Of a stretch of DNA of 64,000 nucleotides, positions 22,395 to 35,115 are shown piece after piece. This stretch comes from Anaeramoeba flamelloides (lineage: Eukaryota; Metamonada; Anaeramoebidae), in the NCBI GenBank assembly GCA_027625915.1, contig JANTQA010000047.1, forward strand, positions 7,130,001 to 7,194,000. The letters run 5' to 3'. The notes under the pieces were generated by a model. That model did not search any database, was not told the DNA's origin, and saw nothing but the letters and a program-made list of their open reading frames with translations. The translations under genes and the position numbers were made by a program. Numbering within the stretch: position 1 is the stretch's first letter; the number at the start of each line of letters is the position of its first letter.

Positions 22395-22931
22395 TAAACT
22401 AAAATTCAAAATTTTCCACCCAGCTAAAACGTTCCAAACAATCAAAACAATACAATTTCATTGAAATTGGAGATAATTTTGATTTTTGAAAAAAATGAAA
22501 ATCATTTTTTCATCTTTTAGTTTTTGTTTTCATTTCATTGTTTGAATTACGTAATTGGCTTCATTGGATCAAAATTTTTCTCAAGGTTTATATTATGTTA
22601 AAGTTGAAAGTTGTTCCAAATAGAAGAACTCAAATAAAATTAGTTGGTAGTATCTAACCTTTTGATCGATCAATATTCCTAATAGAATTTTAACAGATTT
22701 ACTAATGTATTTTTTAGTTTTGCTCTCTCCAAAATTTTTAACACAACCATGATTTATTTGTATTGATAATTATTTATTTATTGTTTTGTGAGTATTGTAA
22801 TTTATAAAAAAGTGTTAACATTTCAATTAGTGAATGGTTCTAATTTGGTAAATCTTCGAGAAGTGATTAAATAAGTTTTTTTTTCACAAATCGAATTTTG
22901 CTGTGTTAAAAATTTTGAATTGGGGTTTATT
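22395..22931 (-). mobile_element. Dispersed element, family C (inverted copy)
   Basis: Starts TAAACTAAAATTCAAAATTT and ends AAATTTTGAATTGGGGTTTA. Nearly collinear with 27384-27914 in reverse, including CTTTTGATCGATCAATATTC and TTTGTGAGTATTGTAATTTA. No gene. Confidence 0.7.
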
Positions 22932-23908
22932 TTTACAATTTTTAAATTACAAAAATTAACTCAATAATCATCAAAATAACAAACCCAAAGATTTATTAGT
23001 TTTTTTTTTTTCATTTTTATAAACTTTCTGATTCGTTTGATCAATTATTTCGCAAATATTGGTAATTATTGATATTACAATTCAAGTTATTTATTGAATT
23101 TTTTCAAATAATTAATCGTTTTAACAACTAACCCATATTTCGAGACATAATTAACAAATTTATCATTTTTTTCCGGGGTTGGCTAAAAAAATGACAAAAA
23201 ATAACATGTTTATAAAATTGTTTTAATTTGCTTATATTTTAACCCAAACCTTGGCATTTACTTATTCTAACAATTTAGGCTATATTCAAATTTTGAATTG
23301 TTATTTTTTATTATTCAAAAAACTTTTTAGGATTATTGTAAGAGTTTCTAATTATTAAAATAAGAAGAGTTGTGGGATAAATTAAATTGATAGATTTTAT
23401 GTAAATCAAGTCTAGAAGCTTATACTAATTTTCAAATAAAGTAAAAATAAAGAGATTTATTTACTGTTCTGACTCATCATTGTTTTTTTTATTTTTAACA
23501 AACTAGAATTAAAATAAAATTAAGTTGCAATTTTCTAGATCAAATTAATTAATTTGTTGGAGTTTTGGATTGTAAAGTTGAATTTTAGGAAATTCTGTAT
23601 TAGAGAAAATTTTCAAAATTATTAACAAATTGGGAGAATTTTTTACATTTTTTTTATTTATTTTTAATAAAAAGAGAAATTGTAACGATGTTTTTTTTTT
23701 TTTTTTTGTTTGTTTTTAATTGTTTTTTAATTAATAGTATTAACTAACCCGTTTCTAATAATATCTCTTGCAATTTTATTCATTTCTCAAAAATAAGTAA
23801 CTTATAATACTCTTTAGGTGATTTTTTCAAAGAAAGAGAATTTTGACTTGTAAAAATAATGGTTTTGGATTCTAGAAGAAATCAAAAAAAAAAAAAACAT
23901 TTATATTT
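22932..23908. other. Gene-free AT-rich interval
   Basis: No gene or paired repeat seen. A T tract lies at about 23690-23707. Confidence 0.35.
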
Positions 23909-24106
23909 ACAGTCAGTTTCACTTGTAAGGCACAAACTTTCAACGAAATTTAAGGCACATAAAAAATCTCAAATTAAAGCACAAAATTCAAATTCTAGTA
24001 AAAATAAATTGTAAAAAAAAAAATTGCAAATTTTGTGCCTTAATTTGAGATTTTTTTGTGCCTTAAATTTCGTTGAAAGTTTGTGCCTTAAAAGTGAAAC
24101 TGATTG
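23909..24106. mobile_element. Palindromic MITE, family B (best preserved copy)
   Basis: A nearly perfect 198-bp palindrome: CAGTCAGTTTCACTTGTAAG at the left, and the complement of CAATCAGTTTCACTTTTAAG at the right, flanked on both sides by TA (23907-23908 and 24107-24108). The arms carry two AAGGCACA units each. The centre is a short A-rich loop. The TA duplication and end sequence point to mobilisation by a Tc1/mariner-type transposase. Confidence 0.8.
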
Positions 24107-24489
24107 TAATTTGTTTTTCTTTTTTACCTTATAAATAGAACAATCTCAAAATTTAACGTTTTTGTATCTATAAAAAATAATAATAAATCAGAATATTGTC
24201 AACTATGAAAAAAATAAATAACATATGAAAAAAACACAAATTTAGATCTTTTTATAGGGAATTGTCTAGCATAAAAAATAATTGTTAATAAAAATAAAGG
24301 AATTAGAAAAAAAAATAATATACTAATTAATTAGAAGAATAATAATATTCAAAATAGTAATAAAAAAAAAAAAGAAAGAAAGAAATTCATAATGATTCCT
24401 AAATAGGGTGAAGAATAAATATATTTTTGAGTCTAAAATAAAATATCTAATAAAAATTTAAGAATTAGGGTAAAAAAAAAAATTCATTA

Positions 24490-24890
24490 ATAATTTCAAA
24501 TGTTTTTGGCTCATTGATTAACGAATCAAAATTCCAACCCTAGCATATTAAAGTCAATTAAGAGAAAATTTATGATGAAACCGAATTATTAGATTTACAA
24601 CACCAACCTTTAAAAACACGACCCTTATGGATCGGAATGACTTCAATACCCCAATTGATAAATCAGAAGAGTTAATTAAACTACGAAAATCCCAATTAAA
24701 ATTACTTAATAAAAGTAAAACCTGAGAGAACCAGGGCAAGGACAATGAAAAAGGATAATGTTAAAACGAAACAATCAGATAAGTCAATTGCTACTGGAAA
24801 GACGAGTTATAACACTACTCCTTAGGATTCGAAAAAATCGAAAAAATTAAATAATGCAAAAGAAAGAGAAAAAGAAAATAATATAAAAAT
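24490..24890 (+). pseudogene. Possible decayed Lys-rich gene
   Basis: A stretch with clearly higher G+C and gene-like wording in shifting frames on the plus strand: LTNQNSNPSILKSIKRKFMM, then TPTFKNTTLMDRNDFNTPID continuing SEELIKLRKSQLKLLNKS, then PERTRARTMKKDNVKTKQSD continuing KSIATGKTSYNTTP, then DSKKSKKLNNAKEREKEN. No single frame stays open for more than about 50 codons. Either a gene broken by several frameshifts or a set of small exons; no product is recognised. Confidence 0.35.
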
Positions 24891-25090
24891 TTCTTTTTTT
24901 TTTTTATTTTTTTTTTTAAATTTTGATAACAAGTATTATTGTCTATTTCGGAAAGAAATCAAAATATTTCTTCAAAAAAATTAAAAAAAAAAAAAAAAAA
25001 CCAGTGAATAAAAACTATTAATTATTTGTTTCTAATTGTATAGAGAATGAGAATAAAATCTATATATTTTTCTATTAAATCTACAGCTAA

Positions 25091-25874
25091 TTAGTTATAT
25101 TTCTGGCACCATGTAATTACAAGATAAAACAAATAAAATGCACCACCTACAACAAACAGATGCCACCATTGGTGACTTGCTCCAATATAATCAAAATAAC
25201 CCTTTTTTGTAAATCTTTCTGGGAATTTGAAAATAAAAAATAAAGCACCTATTCCGTAGAAAGAAAGTACGATCACGACTTGCAAAATGAATTCGAAAAA
25301 TTCGTTTCTCGGCAAATAGTAATATGAGTGCAACACTGGGAAAAAGGGATAAACACCATATAGAAAGAATAAAAATACCCGAAAATTTTGGTTATTTAAA
25401 AAGAAAGGTATACACCAATAACCAAAGCCTAATAAAAGTCCTATTCCCATTGAAAGAAATATATGGAAAAACTGCCAAAATCGTATTGTTCTCAAGCAAA
25501 AAAAGAAGATAATAACCATCATTCCACACTGTATCATAATGATTCCAGTAATATCTAATCTAAATAATTTGATTCTCAACATAGCAGAATGACATTTAAA
25601 GGCATGGAAAATTGCACTAAAACCTAAACAACACATTGTGCAAAAACAATAAAAAGAAAAGATAATTTTCCCCAGAATTGATAATTTTTGATATATGTCA
25701 AAAAATGGTACAATGATCATTGCGAAAAAAAAGAATAAAGATCCAAGAGAATGTGTCCAAATATTTATTGTTTCGTTATGCTTTTATGAATTAATAGATT
25801 AATATGATGTAAAATATAATACACACAATGGGGAATAATCCAGATGGGAATAAATGATTGATTAATTGTAACAT
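25091..25874 (-). CDS. PAQR/adiponectin-receptor family 7TM protein
   Basis: Integral membrane protein of the PAQR (AdipoR / Izh / hemolysin III) superfamily, whose members act as zinc-dependent lipid hydrolases (ceramidase-like) or receptors. Exon 2 is 25091-25780; in-frame sequence upstream of the first long-frame ATG (25720) reads HNETINIWTHSLGS, the hallmark start of AdipoR helix 1, so the true protein begins earlier. A 46-nt GT...AG intron (25781-25826) joins it in phase to a 16-codon exon, 25827-25874 (MLQLINHLFPSGLFPI), giving 245 residues. The zinc ligands are present: His75 in SAIFHAFKCHS, Asp92 in RLDITGI, and His219/His223 in GASHQWWHLF. Seven hydrophobic helices fit. The N-terminal cytosolic part is very short for the family, so further upstream exons are possible. 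The family call is secure; the first exon is less so. Confidence 0.85.
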
Positions 25875-27124
25875 GAATGAAAAAAAAAAAAAATATAATT
25901 TTATTATTATTATTATTATTAATAAAGTAAAAATTGAAAGAAAAAACAATTATTCAAACGTAATTTTTTTCAATCTGTATGTTATTTATACTTTTTATTA
26001 CTGACAAACCCAAGAACTAAAAATAATAAAAAAAAATTTAATCAAAAGTAATTTTTTGACTTGAAAGGTTGGATTTTAATTTCAGTGATTTTAATTCTGG
26101 TTAACTAGCTTTTATTACTTTCTCAATCAAAAATATCTTTTGAAAACAATTTTAGAACAAGGTAAAATTAAAATTGATTTCAAATTTTTAAATTATTTTT
26201 TTTTTTTAATTTTAGTTAATAATTCCACAAAGATTCATTCAAATCCTTTAATATTTGTATTTTTTTATTGAAAATTGTAATTTTAGTCTTTTTCTTATTT
26301 TTTTACTTTTAATTAATGTTCTTTAATTCCTTTTATCTTGTTATCGCTTAAATTCCATTATTTTTTTCTCTGATTTTACCATTTATATTTTAAAAATCAT
26401 TTGCATTTTTTACATGTAAATTTGCAATTTTATTTATTTTTAGATTATTGTTACACAACATTTTCATTTTGTATGTTCACAAAATAAAATAATTTTTCAC
26501 ATATCAAAAAAATAAAAAAAAAATTGATTTTTTTTAATTAGTGATAATAAACTATTTATTATCACTTTCATTCGTTTTTCTCTTCAGTGAATTTTTGAAA
26601 AAATTTATCTTATATTTATTAAAAAAAAACTTGTGAAAATGAGAATAAAAAATAAAATATTATATTGTTTTGTGTAATCAATTAAACAAGTAAAGGTGAA
26701 TTAGAAATTTTGTTCTCAGGAATGGTAAATTAATTATTATTGGAAATCCTGTTCTTGTTTTTGTAAAAGTGTGTTAAAATATATGGAATTGACGATTCAA
26801 AAAATAAATATTTATTTTCAAGGTGTTTGAATTAGTATATTAACACTAAAAAAACAAAGGAAATGATTGTTCATTTTATAAAAAATTTCTTTTTTTAAAT
26901 TTTTTATATTTTTTTTGAAATGTTAACAAAATTTAAAAATACTGTGTACAAATATTAATTTTGAGTATATTTAAACGTTATATATACAATCTACTCACAC
27001 TTTTGAAATATATAATATTGGTAAAAAATGAATAAAATACAGAAACTGTGTTCAAATAATTTTATTTAATATCTAAACTCAATTCCAAAAATTGGGATAA
27101 TGTTTAAACAGTTGAAAGTATAAC
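25875..27124. other. Gene-free AT-rich interval
   Basis: Upstream flank of the PAQR gene. Only A/T runs and a short (ATT)n at about 25901-25920; a solitary TAAACTCAATTCCAAAAATT block at about 27075-27094 is a Tc1-like end without a visible partner. Confidence 0.35.
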
Positions 27125-27383
27125 AATACTACACTTCACATTCAATTTGGAAAAAAATTGATTTTAAAAACAATTTTTTCATTTTTATTCATTTTTTTTT
27201 GTTTTTATTTCCATTTTTCCAGTTAAGTAATCGGGTGAGTTAGATTGGTAAAAAAATTTTTCAATGATTGATCAACTGTTAATTTTGAGTTTATTGAATA
27301 GAAAAATCAAATATAATTAGTCGATGGTATCTTAACTTTTGATGGATTAATAATTATTGGTGAAATTTCAGCAAATTTACTAA
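27125..27383 (-). repeat. Partial family C copy, inverted
   Basis: The half of family C that ends near its internal CTAATAAAC block, in minus orientation: shared blocks are TTTTTGTTTTTATTTCCATT, TTTATTGAATAGAAAAATC and GATGGTATCTTAACTTTTGA. It abuts the full-length plus-strand copy that starts at 27384. Confidence 0.55.
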
Positions 27384-27914
27384 TAAACCCTTATTCAAAA
27401 TTTTTAACACACCAAAATTCGATTTGTGAAAAAAAAAACTTGATTAATCAATTCAAGAAGATTTTCAAAATTAGAGCCATTTTCTAATTGAAATATTAAC
27501 ACTTTTTGATAAATTACAATACTCACAAAACAATAAATAAATAATTATCAATACAAATAAATCAGGGGTGTGTTAAAAATTTTGGAGAGAGCAAAACAAA
27601 AAAATTGATTGGAAAATTTGTTTAAATTCTATTAGGAATATTGATCGATAAAAGCTTAGACACTACCAACTAATTTTATTTGAGAACTATTTTGAACAAC
27701 TCAACTTTAACATAATATCAATTGTTCAAAAAAATTTTGATCCTGCGAAACAAGTTACGTAATTCAAAAAATGAAATGAAAAAAAAAACTAAAAGATGAG
27801 AAAATGATTTTCACATTTTCCAAAAAATCAAAATTATCTCGAATTTTAATAAAATTGTATTATTGCGATTGTTTGGAACGTTTTAGCTGTGTGGAAAATT
27901 TTGAATTTTAGTTT
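27384..27914 (+). mobile_element. Dispersed element, family C (full-length copy)
   Basis: Runs from TAAACCCTTATTCAAAATTT to GAAAATTTTGAATTTTAGTT. Closest in sequence to 22395-22931 (inverted). No gene. Confidence 0.7.
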
Positions 27915-28854
27915 ATAATTTTTCTTCCACTCTTTTCATCATTTTGGACACAATTGATTTTTTGATTTTTCGTTTTATATTTTTTTCTTTTATTTGATTT
28001 GAAATGGTTAAATATAAAAATGTTTGCACTGAGTTAATTTAAATATATTTTAATATTATATTAGGAAAAATGCAATAAATCAAATTTTTTTTTTCTTTTT
28101 TCCTTTTTTTATTGTTCTTTCTTTCTCTTTTTTTTTTTTAGATTCTTTATACTATATTAGAAAACTAAATTGAGTTTATAATTCTTGTAATGGCTGTTTC
28201 TATTTAGACTCTTTTTAAATTAGAAGACACAAATTTAGTCACTTCAAAATTCTCTCTTTATCAGACTAAGTGTCCAACACTTAGTTCTTAACAACAAAAC
28301 CGAAAAAAAACAATAAAGTTTTAGATTTTTTATGATTATTTTTGTTTTTGGGAACGGTTTTAATTGACGAAATTTTTGTTCCAATAATAATAATAATAAT
28401 TAAATCTTAATTAAAAAATAAAATAAAAAAGAGAATTTTATATTTTTTTCCTTTTCTTTTTCTTTTCTATGTTTGAAAAAGAAAAGTTTTCATGATATTT
28501 TTTAAAGAAAGGTTATCCTATCATTTATCATCTTGCATAAATTATAGTTAGAATAAAAAAAAATCTAAATAAACCTAGTTTTTAAGGTTAATTAGAGATG
28601 ATTGTGTCGAATTACCTCTCCTAATTAACAATAAAAAAAAAAAAAAAAAATAACAATTAAACTTTTATTTTTTCTTATTGTTTTTTTTTCTAATTTTTTA
28701 TTGAGTTATTTAACAATAAAAAAAATGGGTTAGTATTTCACTTGAATAATCCTGAAATATTTGATTTTACTCTAGATTCTCTTGAAGAAACTTTTTGTAA
28801 AGGGGTGTACTTAATGTATAATGTACACTTATTCAATAATAATAAAAACACTAA

Positions 28855-28903
<49 letters not shown>

Positions 28904-31900
28904 TATTTTTCTATCTTGTTAGTTATTTTTGATATTTGGGTTATAGAGTCAACTTTTCAAGGGTTCATGTTAACATATAAAGATAGTGGACATTTTTTAT
29001 CTAATTTTCATGGGTTATCTGGATTAAAGGTTTTTTTTATTACTCTAATCAATAAAAATCAGTATTTTAACATTATATTAGTATGGAATAGTGATAAAAA
29101 CTTATTAAAATATTAATAATATCATTTGTAAAATGTGAAAAAACAATACTAAAATTTAAAAAAAAAATTTTTCTTCCATAAGGTATTAGAAAAGTTTTTA
29201 AAATGTAATATTGATTTTATAAAATATAAATCAAGTTCTTAAAATGTTCTAAATTTGGATCTGAAAAAAAAAGTAATAATACAAACAAGAAATTATATAA
29301 TAAATCTTATTAAAATGTTTCATAACTAAAAACCACGGTCGTTTACTATTTTTAATTGTAAATCAGTCATGAAAGGTATATTTTTGGAAATTCCGCCCTG
29401 AAAAAATTATAACTCATAAAAATTGATTTTCTCTAATAAAAATTTATATGTATGATAAAAAGTAAATTTGTTCTGAAAGGCTCTTTCAAATATTCAATTT
29501 TTTATTGAAGACAAAAATAATATTCTTTTGAATTCTTTTGTTTTTTTACTTGACAAACAGGTTCATACAGCTGTTCTTAACAACCATGAAAATTTAGAAG
29601 ACATTGAAATTGATTTTCTATTCTAAAATATAATCATTTATAACAAATCGTAAAATAGTGTTGAAAGTTTATCCTAAACTGTAAAATTTATAATAGATAA
29701 AAAAAAAATATAATCACCATTTTTTTGTTTTTAGAAATTGATAAATAAATTCATAAAAAATAAACTTATATTATTTTAACAGGGGATCTTAATGGTCAAC
29801 ATTTATAAAAATATCGAGTTGTAACAATTCCAATACAATGATTGTAAATACTTTCGAGTTTGCATGATTTCTCTCTCTTTTTTTTTTCTAATTCAATTTT
29901 TGTCATTTGTTATTTAAAAACGATTTTTTTATCTTATGATGTAAGAGAAATTGAAAATTTTATCTAAATTATGATCTGTTTGCAATTGAATTTTCTATTT
30001 TTAAAAAAGACAATTTTTGTAATATACTATTCATATCTATATCTGTTATAATTTTTAAAGTTGGACTGAAAATCTTTAAAAAGTTACATTACTTTATTAT
30101 AACCAATTTTATATTTTTCACCAAATTTTTTAAAAATAAAAAAATTTTGAAAAAATTTTAAATATTTAAAAATAATATAATATACAAATATATTTACAAA
30201 AATATTATTTTTAGTTTTTTATATGAAAATCCTAATACAAAAGAGATTTTTGTTTCAAGATAACTATGTTTGTTATAAAACAATTTTTTTTTTTTTTTTT
30301 TTTTAGATTATATAGGTTATTACTTTGATGAGGAACTTCGTATTTAGGAACATCTGAAATGTTGAATTCATTGTAAGTGTTAAATTTTTATATTTTTTTT
30401 TACTACAAATTGTTCTTTTTTAGTTCAGTTATTTTTTAATTTCTAAATCAAAAAAAATATATTGAACAAAAATAAAATTTTATACTTTTTTAAATTTCAC
30501 ATAATGTTAACTTTCTTCATGGAAATTTAGTTTTAATTATTATCTAATTTAGGGAAACCGTTTAACTATACTTCAATATAATTTCTCAACATGTAGACAT
30601 CTGAGATAAATTAAATGGTTTGTAAACTTGTTATAATGTGTTTGAGCATCTCAAAAAAATTTCAATTAAGGGAATGGCATTTGTTAAAAATAAAAGGAAA
30701 TCTTGGTGAGATCTGGACAATAATTTTTGTTGTAATTTGTGTTTGGACTTATGAAATGTTTGAGTTAACCTCATTTAAACAATTTATTAATTTGAGTCTC
30801 TTTTAATGAAATCCAAAATTTGAATGTTTCCAATATAAAACTCAAAAAAGTAACCTTTTATTTTTATGAAAAATTAAGTTAATTCTTGAAAATGGGGAAA
30901 ATATTTTTTTTGTTATATGTTGAAAAGTCATGATTTAGTAAGATTATTTTTTATTTGGTTAGTATTTTTAATTAGATTAATATTTCAATACAAATCTCTG
31001 GCATAAAACTAATCTATGTATAGGTAATTACATAAATGAAATATTTGATAGAACTAAACAAAAGGTTATCAAATGAAATTTAGACCTAATAAAAAAAATT
31101 TTATTCTTTAAGGATTTGAAAAAAAGTAATTTTTCTTTTTTTTAAAAAATGAAAAAAAATAATCAATTTTGAATAATTTTTTTAACAAATCGTTTATTCT
31201 TATTCACAAGAATCGTTTATAACAATTTAAATCAGTTTTTCTCTGAAAAAAAATTGATTTTGAATTTTAAGGATAAAATTACTAAATTCCAAAATATCTT
31301 CAAGATTAATTTTTGAAAAATTGAATTTCATCTTTGAATAAAAACATAATTTCTTCGTAAAATTTGTAAATGACTTTAAAATTTTAATTATTATGAATAT
31401 AATTCTTAAAATAATACAAATATTATTCAATGTGTTAAATAAATCTTTTTTTTTTTTTATGTTTAAACAAAAGAATTATCTCAAAAAAGAAAAACAATCT
31501 AAAAATTAATATACATGACAATAAAGATGATTTGTTGATAAATAAAGATGGAAAATTGAAATAAAAAAGGTAAAAAATTTTTAGAGTATCTTAGAAATAA
31601 AATATCTTTAAATAGTTTCTTTTTCATAAAAAATGGGGAAAAAAAAATTTGATCTAACTGAAAATATTTTTTTTGAGGGTTTTTTTATAGATTAGATTTT
31701 TTTGATATTGTCATCGAAAAAATTTGTAAGTAGAGAATATCAACAATAAAATATTTTTAAAATTTTGCCCTGTTGTTGTCGGAGTACAAATCCCTTAAAA
31801 AAGTTATTTTTGTTCAAATTAGAATCTTGTAACAATCTTGAAAATTGTAATATTTTTTTTCTTTCACACAAACTTTTTAATCATTTTTTTTTGTTTTTCT

Positions 31901-33083
31901 TTGGTTAAACCATTGTAGCCCGTTAACTTATTCAGAACAAATTTTGATATTAATTAAATTCTAAAATAAAGAGTATTTTTAAAAAATCAAGAAAGATTGG
32001 GATTTTTTGTTTTTGTAGTTTCACAAAGAAAAAGTTGTTTTCTAGCTGTTAGATTTCTATTTTTGAAAAAATATATCAGTATACCATTAGAAATAGTTTA
32101 AAATCAATTAAAGTTTGCAAAATAAATTACTTATTATCAAAGCAAATAAAGGACAATTGAAAGAGAAAAATCTTTTTTAAATTGATCTCTTGAATGAGTT
32201 TTAAAAAATCTAGTTATTCTTTTTGTTGCTGGTCTTTGGATATAAAATGCAAAACTTTATCTAATCTCCTTCTTGTGATTATTTGTGATATTGTTATAGC
32301 CATTATATAAAAAACAATTATTAGGGAAAAAGTAATTTGTTTCAAATATTATCTATTAGATCATTAAATATCGAATGTTTTTTTTATCTTTTCATGATCA
32401 ATTTCTCCAATATTTTGATTATCATTTTATTGTTGGTATGTAAATATACGATTTGTTGCAAAATAAAGGGAACAAAAATTCCATTCAGCTTTCCAAAATT
32501 GTAATTTATAAATCATAGATACCATTTCTAATTTTTAATTCTTAAAACAAGCATAAAATATTAATTTATCTTTGGTAAATGGGACTTTTGATAATTTATT
32601 TAAATTCTTGGAATGTGATTTTATGGAAAGATGAATGTAAATTTTTATCTTTTTATTTTACAATTAACAGTGTCAAGGTGTTTCTGATACCAGATTTATT
32701 AAAACAGTCATTTATTTTTATAAAGAAGTGATTTTAATAATTCAATTTATCAGAAACTTTGGTACTCAAAATTGGTAGAATTAACTAAAGCCATTAAGAA
32801 ACAAATACTAATAAAAGTCTTTTCCAAAAAGAGCAAAATTCAAACTCAAACAATTGACAACAAAAAGAGTTTCATTTTCAATTTTAAACCCATATTTTGA
32901 TATTACCCTTTCTATAAAATCAAAAACCAAAAGCTTGCCTTTAAGGGTGGAAAAATTTTCTCAAATTAATTTCTCATATTAATTAAATTAATTAGACAAT
33001 AAAAATATCAAAGAAACAATTCAATGACATGTTGAATAAAAAAAAATAAGATAGAAATGAAGTTAGCAAAATTGAAGAAAAAG
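27915..33083. other. Long gene-free AT-rich interval
   Basis: No supportable gene, RNA or paired repeat in about 5.2 kb. It holds an (AT)20 microsatellite at 28861-28900, A or T tracts (about 28630-28650 and 30287-30304) and short random open frames without gene-like composition. The interval is among the most AT-rich of the window. Confidence 0.4.
28861..28900. repeat. (AT)n microsatellite
   Basis: Twenty AT units in a row. The plus-strand frame across it reads alternating Ile-Tyr and is not a gene. Confidence 0.95.
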
Positions 33084-33749
33084 TTATAAAGATAAAATAA
33101 GAAAGTGAATTTTTAAAAAAAAAAATTTTACAATTTTTGTAAAGGCAGTTTGCAAACACAACTTTTTGGTAAAAAAAACACGATACCCTTGTTCTATATA
33201 CCTAAAATAACCCAAAACGAGTGGCGCAGTATATATTGTATGAAGTTGGTATGTGTCACATTTCTTTTTTGGATCTGGTGGTATTTGATCAAGATTCGGT
33301 TCATTTTCAGAGAGAGTCGAAGGATCAAATTCTTCGTTTTTCAATTCGGAGTACATGTCCAATTCCTTGTCAAGATCTAAACCAAGCTCTGAAAGTCGAA
33401 GCCTGTTCCTTTTGAGGTCTTTACAATAGGTGTTTGAATCAGATAAATATCTCTCCCAAGTTGGGACAATGCCAGAAATTGAATACGACTTTGTGAATTT
33501 TCTACCAATTGACTTTGCAGGTGGTATTTGATTTTGAAGATCAAGCTCGAGGTCTTGTTCTTGCTCTTGCTCTTGCTCTTCTTTGGCATTTCCCAATGGG
33601 GGAAACTCTTTTGGGTATAAATTCTCCCATTCTGAGCTGGGCAAAGATAGCGGATCCATTACTTTGATCATAGGGATGTGAGAATCGGAAATGTTGCCAT
33701 TACCCATTATTTCCTGGGCTTTGCTTAATCCGGTTACTTTTTCACTCAT
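33084..33749 (-). CDS. Unknown protein with Glu-Gln repeat
   Basis: From the ATG at 33749 (MSEKVTGLSKAQEIMGNGN) 221 codons run to a TAA at 33084. I do not recognise a family. Visible features: a Pro/Ser-rich N-terminal segment (MDPLSLPSSEWENLYPKEFP), an EQEQEQEQ repeat coded by a hexamer, a basic-aromatic stretch SIGRKFTKSYSISGIVPTWE, and a helical segment KDLKRNRLRLSELGLDLDKE. Composition up to about LGYF (33202) is gene-like; the last 35 to 40 residues become Phe/Lys/Leu-rich like non-coding DNA, and a possible splice donor GTATAT begins at 33201, so the true 3' end may be spliced to an exon not found. The region is richer in G+C than its flanks, which supports a real gene. Confidence 0.65.
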   Translation of the reverse strand: MSEKVTGLSKAQEIMGNGNISDSHIPMIKVMDPLSLPSSEWENLYPKEFPPLGNAKEEQEQEQEQDLELDLQNQIPPAKSIGRKFTKSYSISGIVPTWERYLSDSNTYCKDLKRNRLRLSELGLDLDKELDMYSELKNEEFDPSTLSENEPNLDQIPPDPKKKCDTYQLHTIYTAPLVLGYFRYIEQGYRVFFTKKLCLQTAFTKIVKFFFLKIHFLILSL

Positions 33750-35111
33750 TTGCTTCTTTGAAATAATTTTCAAGAAAGATATATCAATAAAAAATGTTTG
33801 GGGTTTTTGTGATTATTGTTAGATAAAACATTGGTTATTTTTCATTTTTGTTTTATTTCCGAATAATATTTTTGAAACTCTCAACCGACCATCTTTTTTT
33901 TTTTACTTCTTCAGTTAACCTCATGAGAAACACCAATTATGACGTTGTAAAAAAGGAATTTTTTGAGTGTATAATTTTTTTCAAAAAGGAATATGAGGTG
34001 GAATATTTTTTTTTTCAAATTTGTTTGATTCCTGCTTCAAGAAAGAAACCAAACAACTAAAAAATTATTGTTTGGTTTGACTTTCTCATAAGACGTTGAA
34101 AAGTTTCTGACCTGTTAATTATATTAGGGTTAAAAAAAAAATTGTTAAATATTCGCGGTCTGGTTTTAAATTTAAAGGCCAACCAACAAAGAAATTAATC
34201 AAAAAAATATTTTAGAATGGAAAATGAAGTTAAAATTTTTTCCCATTTATTGAGAAAATACCATTACACAAAGTGGATCCTGAAAAAACAATTCAGAAAT
34301 ATTTAATTGGATTTGTTTTGAAGATCACCTTTAAATTAAACTTTCAAATTTAAGGGCTTTACCATTTTCAAAATAACCTGTGTAAAAAAGTTCCATTTGT
34401 GTTTCAATAGATCAAAAGTTTTCTTTATTTCAGCAGAGGTATACACTCACTGATCAAAGGAATTGACAATAAAAAAATAAGTTGTTGATTTCCTTTTGCA
34501 CATATATTAAAATAGAAATTCAAAACATTAAGATCAAATGAGAAAATGTAGTTGAAAAATAGAGGTAATTTCAAAGAAAATTTTTATCATCATCAATCTC
34601 AAAACAAAAATTTTTTAAAAATTCAGAAAATGAGGAAAAATTTCAACAAATTCTATTCATAATTAAAAATTACTTGAAATTACATGGAAATTACCTTCAA
34701 AATTGGTTTGGAAGTAGGTACACTCTCGAATAGTGAATTATATCTGACATTTGAACAAGAAGAAAAAAAAGCTTGGATTTTATTTTGAAAAAAGGATTAT
34801 AGTCTTTCGGTACTCACTATTTTGATAACCGTAAAGGTAAAAATATTGTCTATAATTGTTAAAATTTATGGATTGTTCTACACTTATTAATTGTATAAGT
34901 TATTTTTTACCTTTTATTCCTAACCAAATAGAAATTTTGCTGGAAAAAGTTTGAAAACGAAAACCCTTGGATATCTCTAAATAACAGTTTATTCACAAAA
35001 AAATCCTGTTTTACATAAAATGGTGAATATTATCGCATGAAAATCAAAGATAATTGATTTCTACGTTTCTACTTATTAAAAATTGTTTTTTTTATTATTT
35101 ACCCTGATTTG
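33750..35111. other. Gene-free interval
   Basis: No gene seen. Around 34690-34790 there is weak similarity to the core of the family H element at 7912-8030 (ACCTTCAAAATTGGTTTGG), so a degenerate relative may lie here. Confidence 0.35.
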
Positions 35112-35115
35112 TTAA

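Noticed and set aside
19203-24106. CRISPR-like array from repeated AAGGCACAAA units
   Set aside because: The units are arms of dispersed palindromic elements, not regularly spaced repeats with unique spacers, and the genome is eukaryotic.
28742-29116. 124-codon plus-strand frame with Ile-Tyr repeats
   Set aside because: It reads through (AT)20 and flanking AT-rich DNA, with no gene-like composition or domain.
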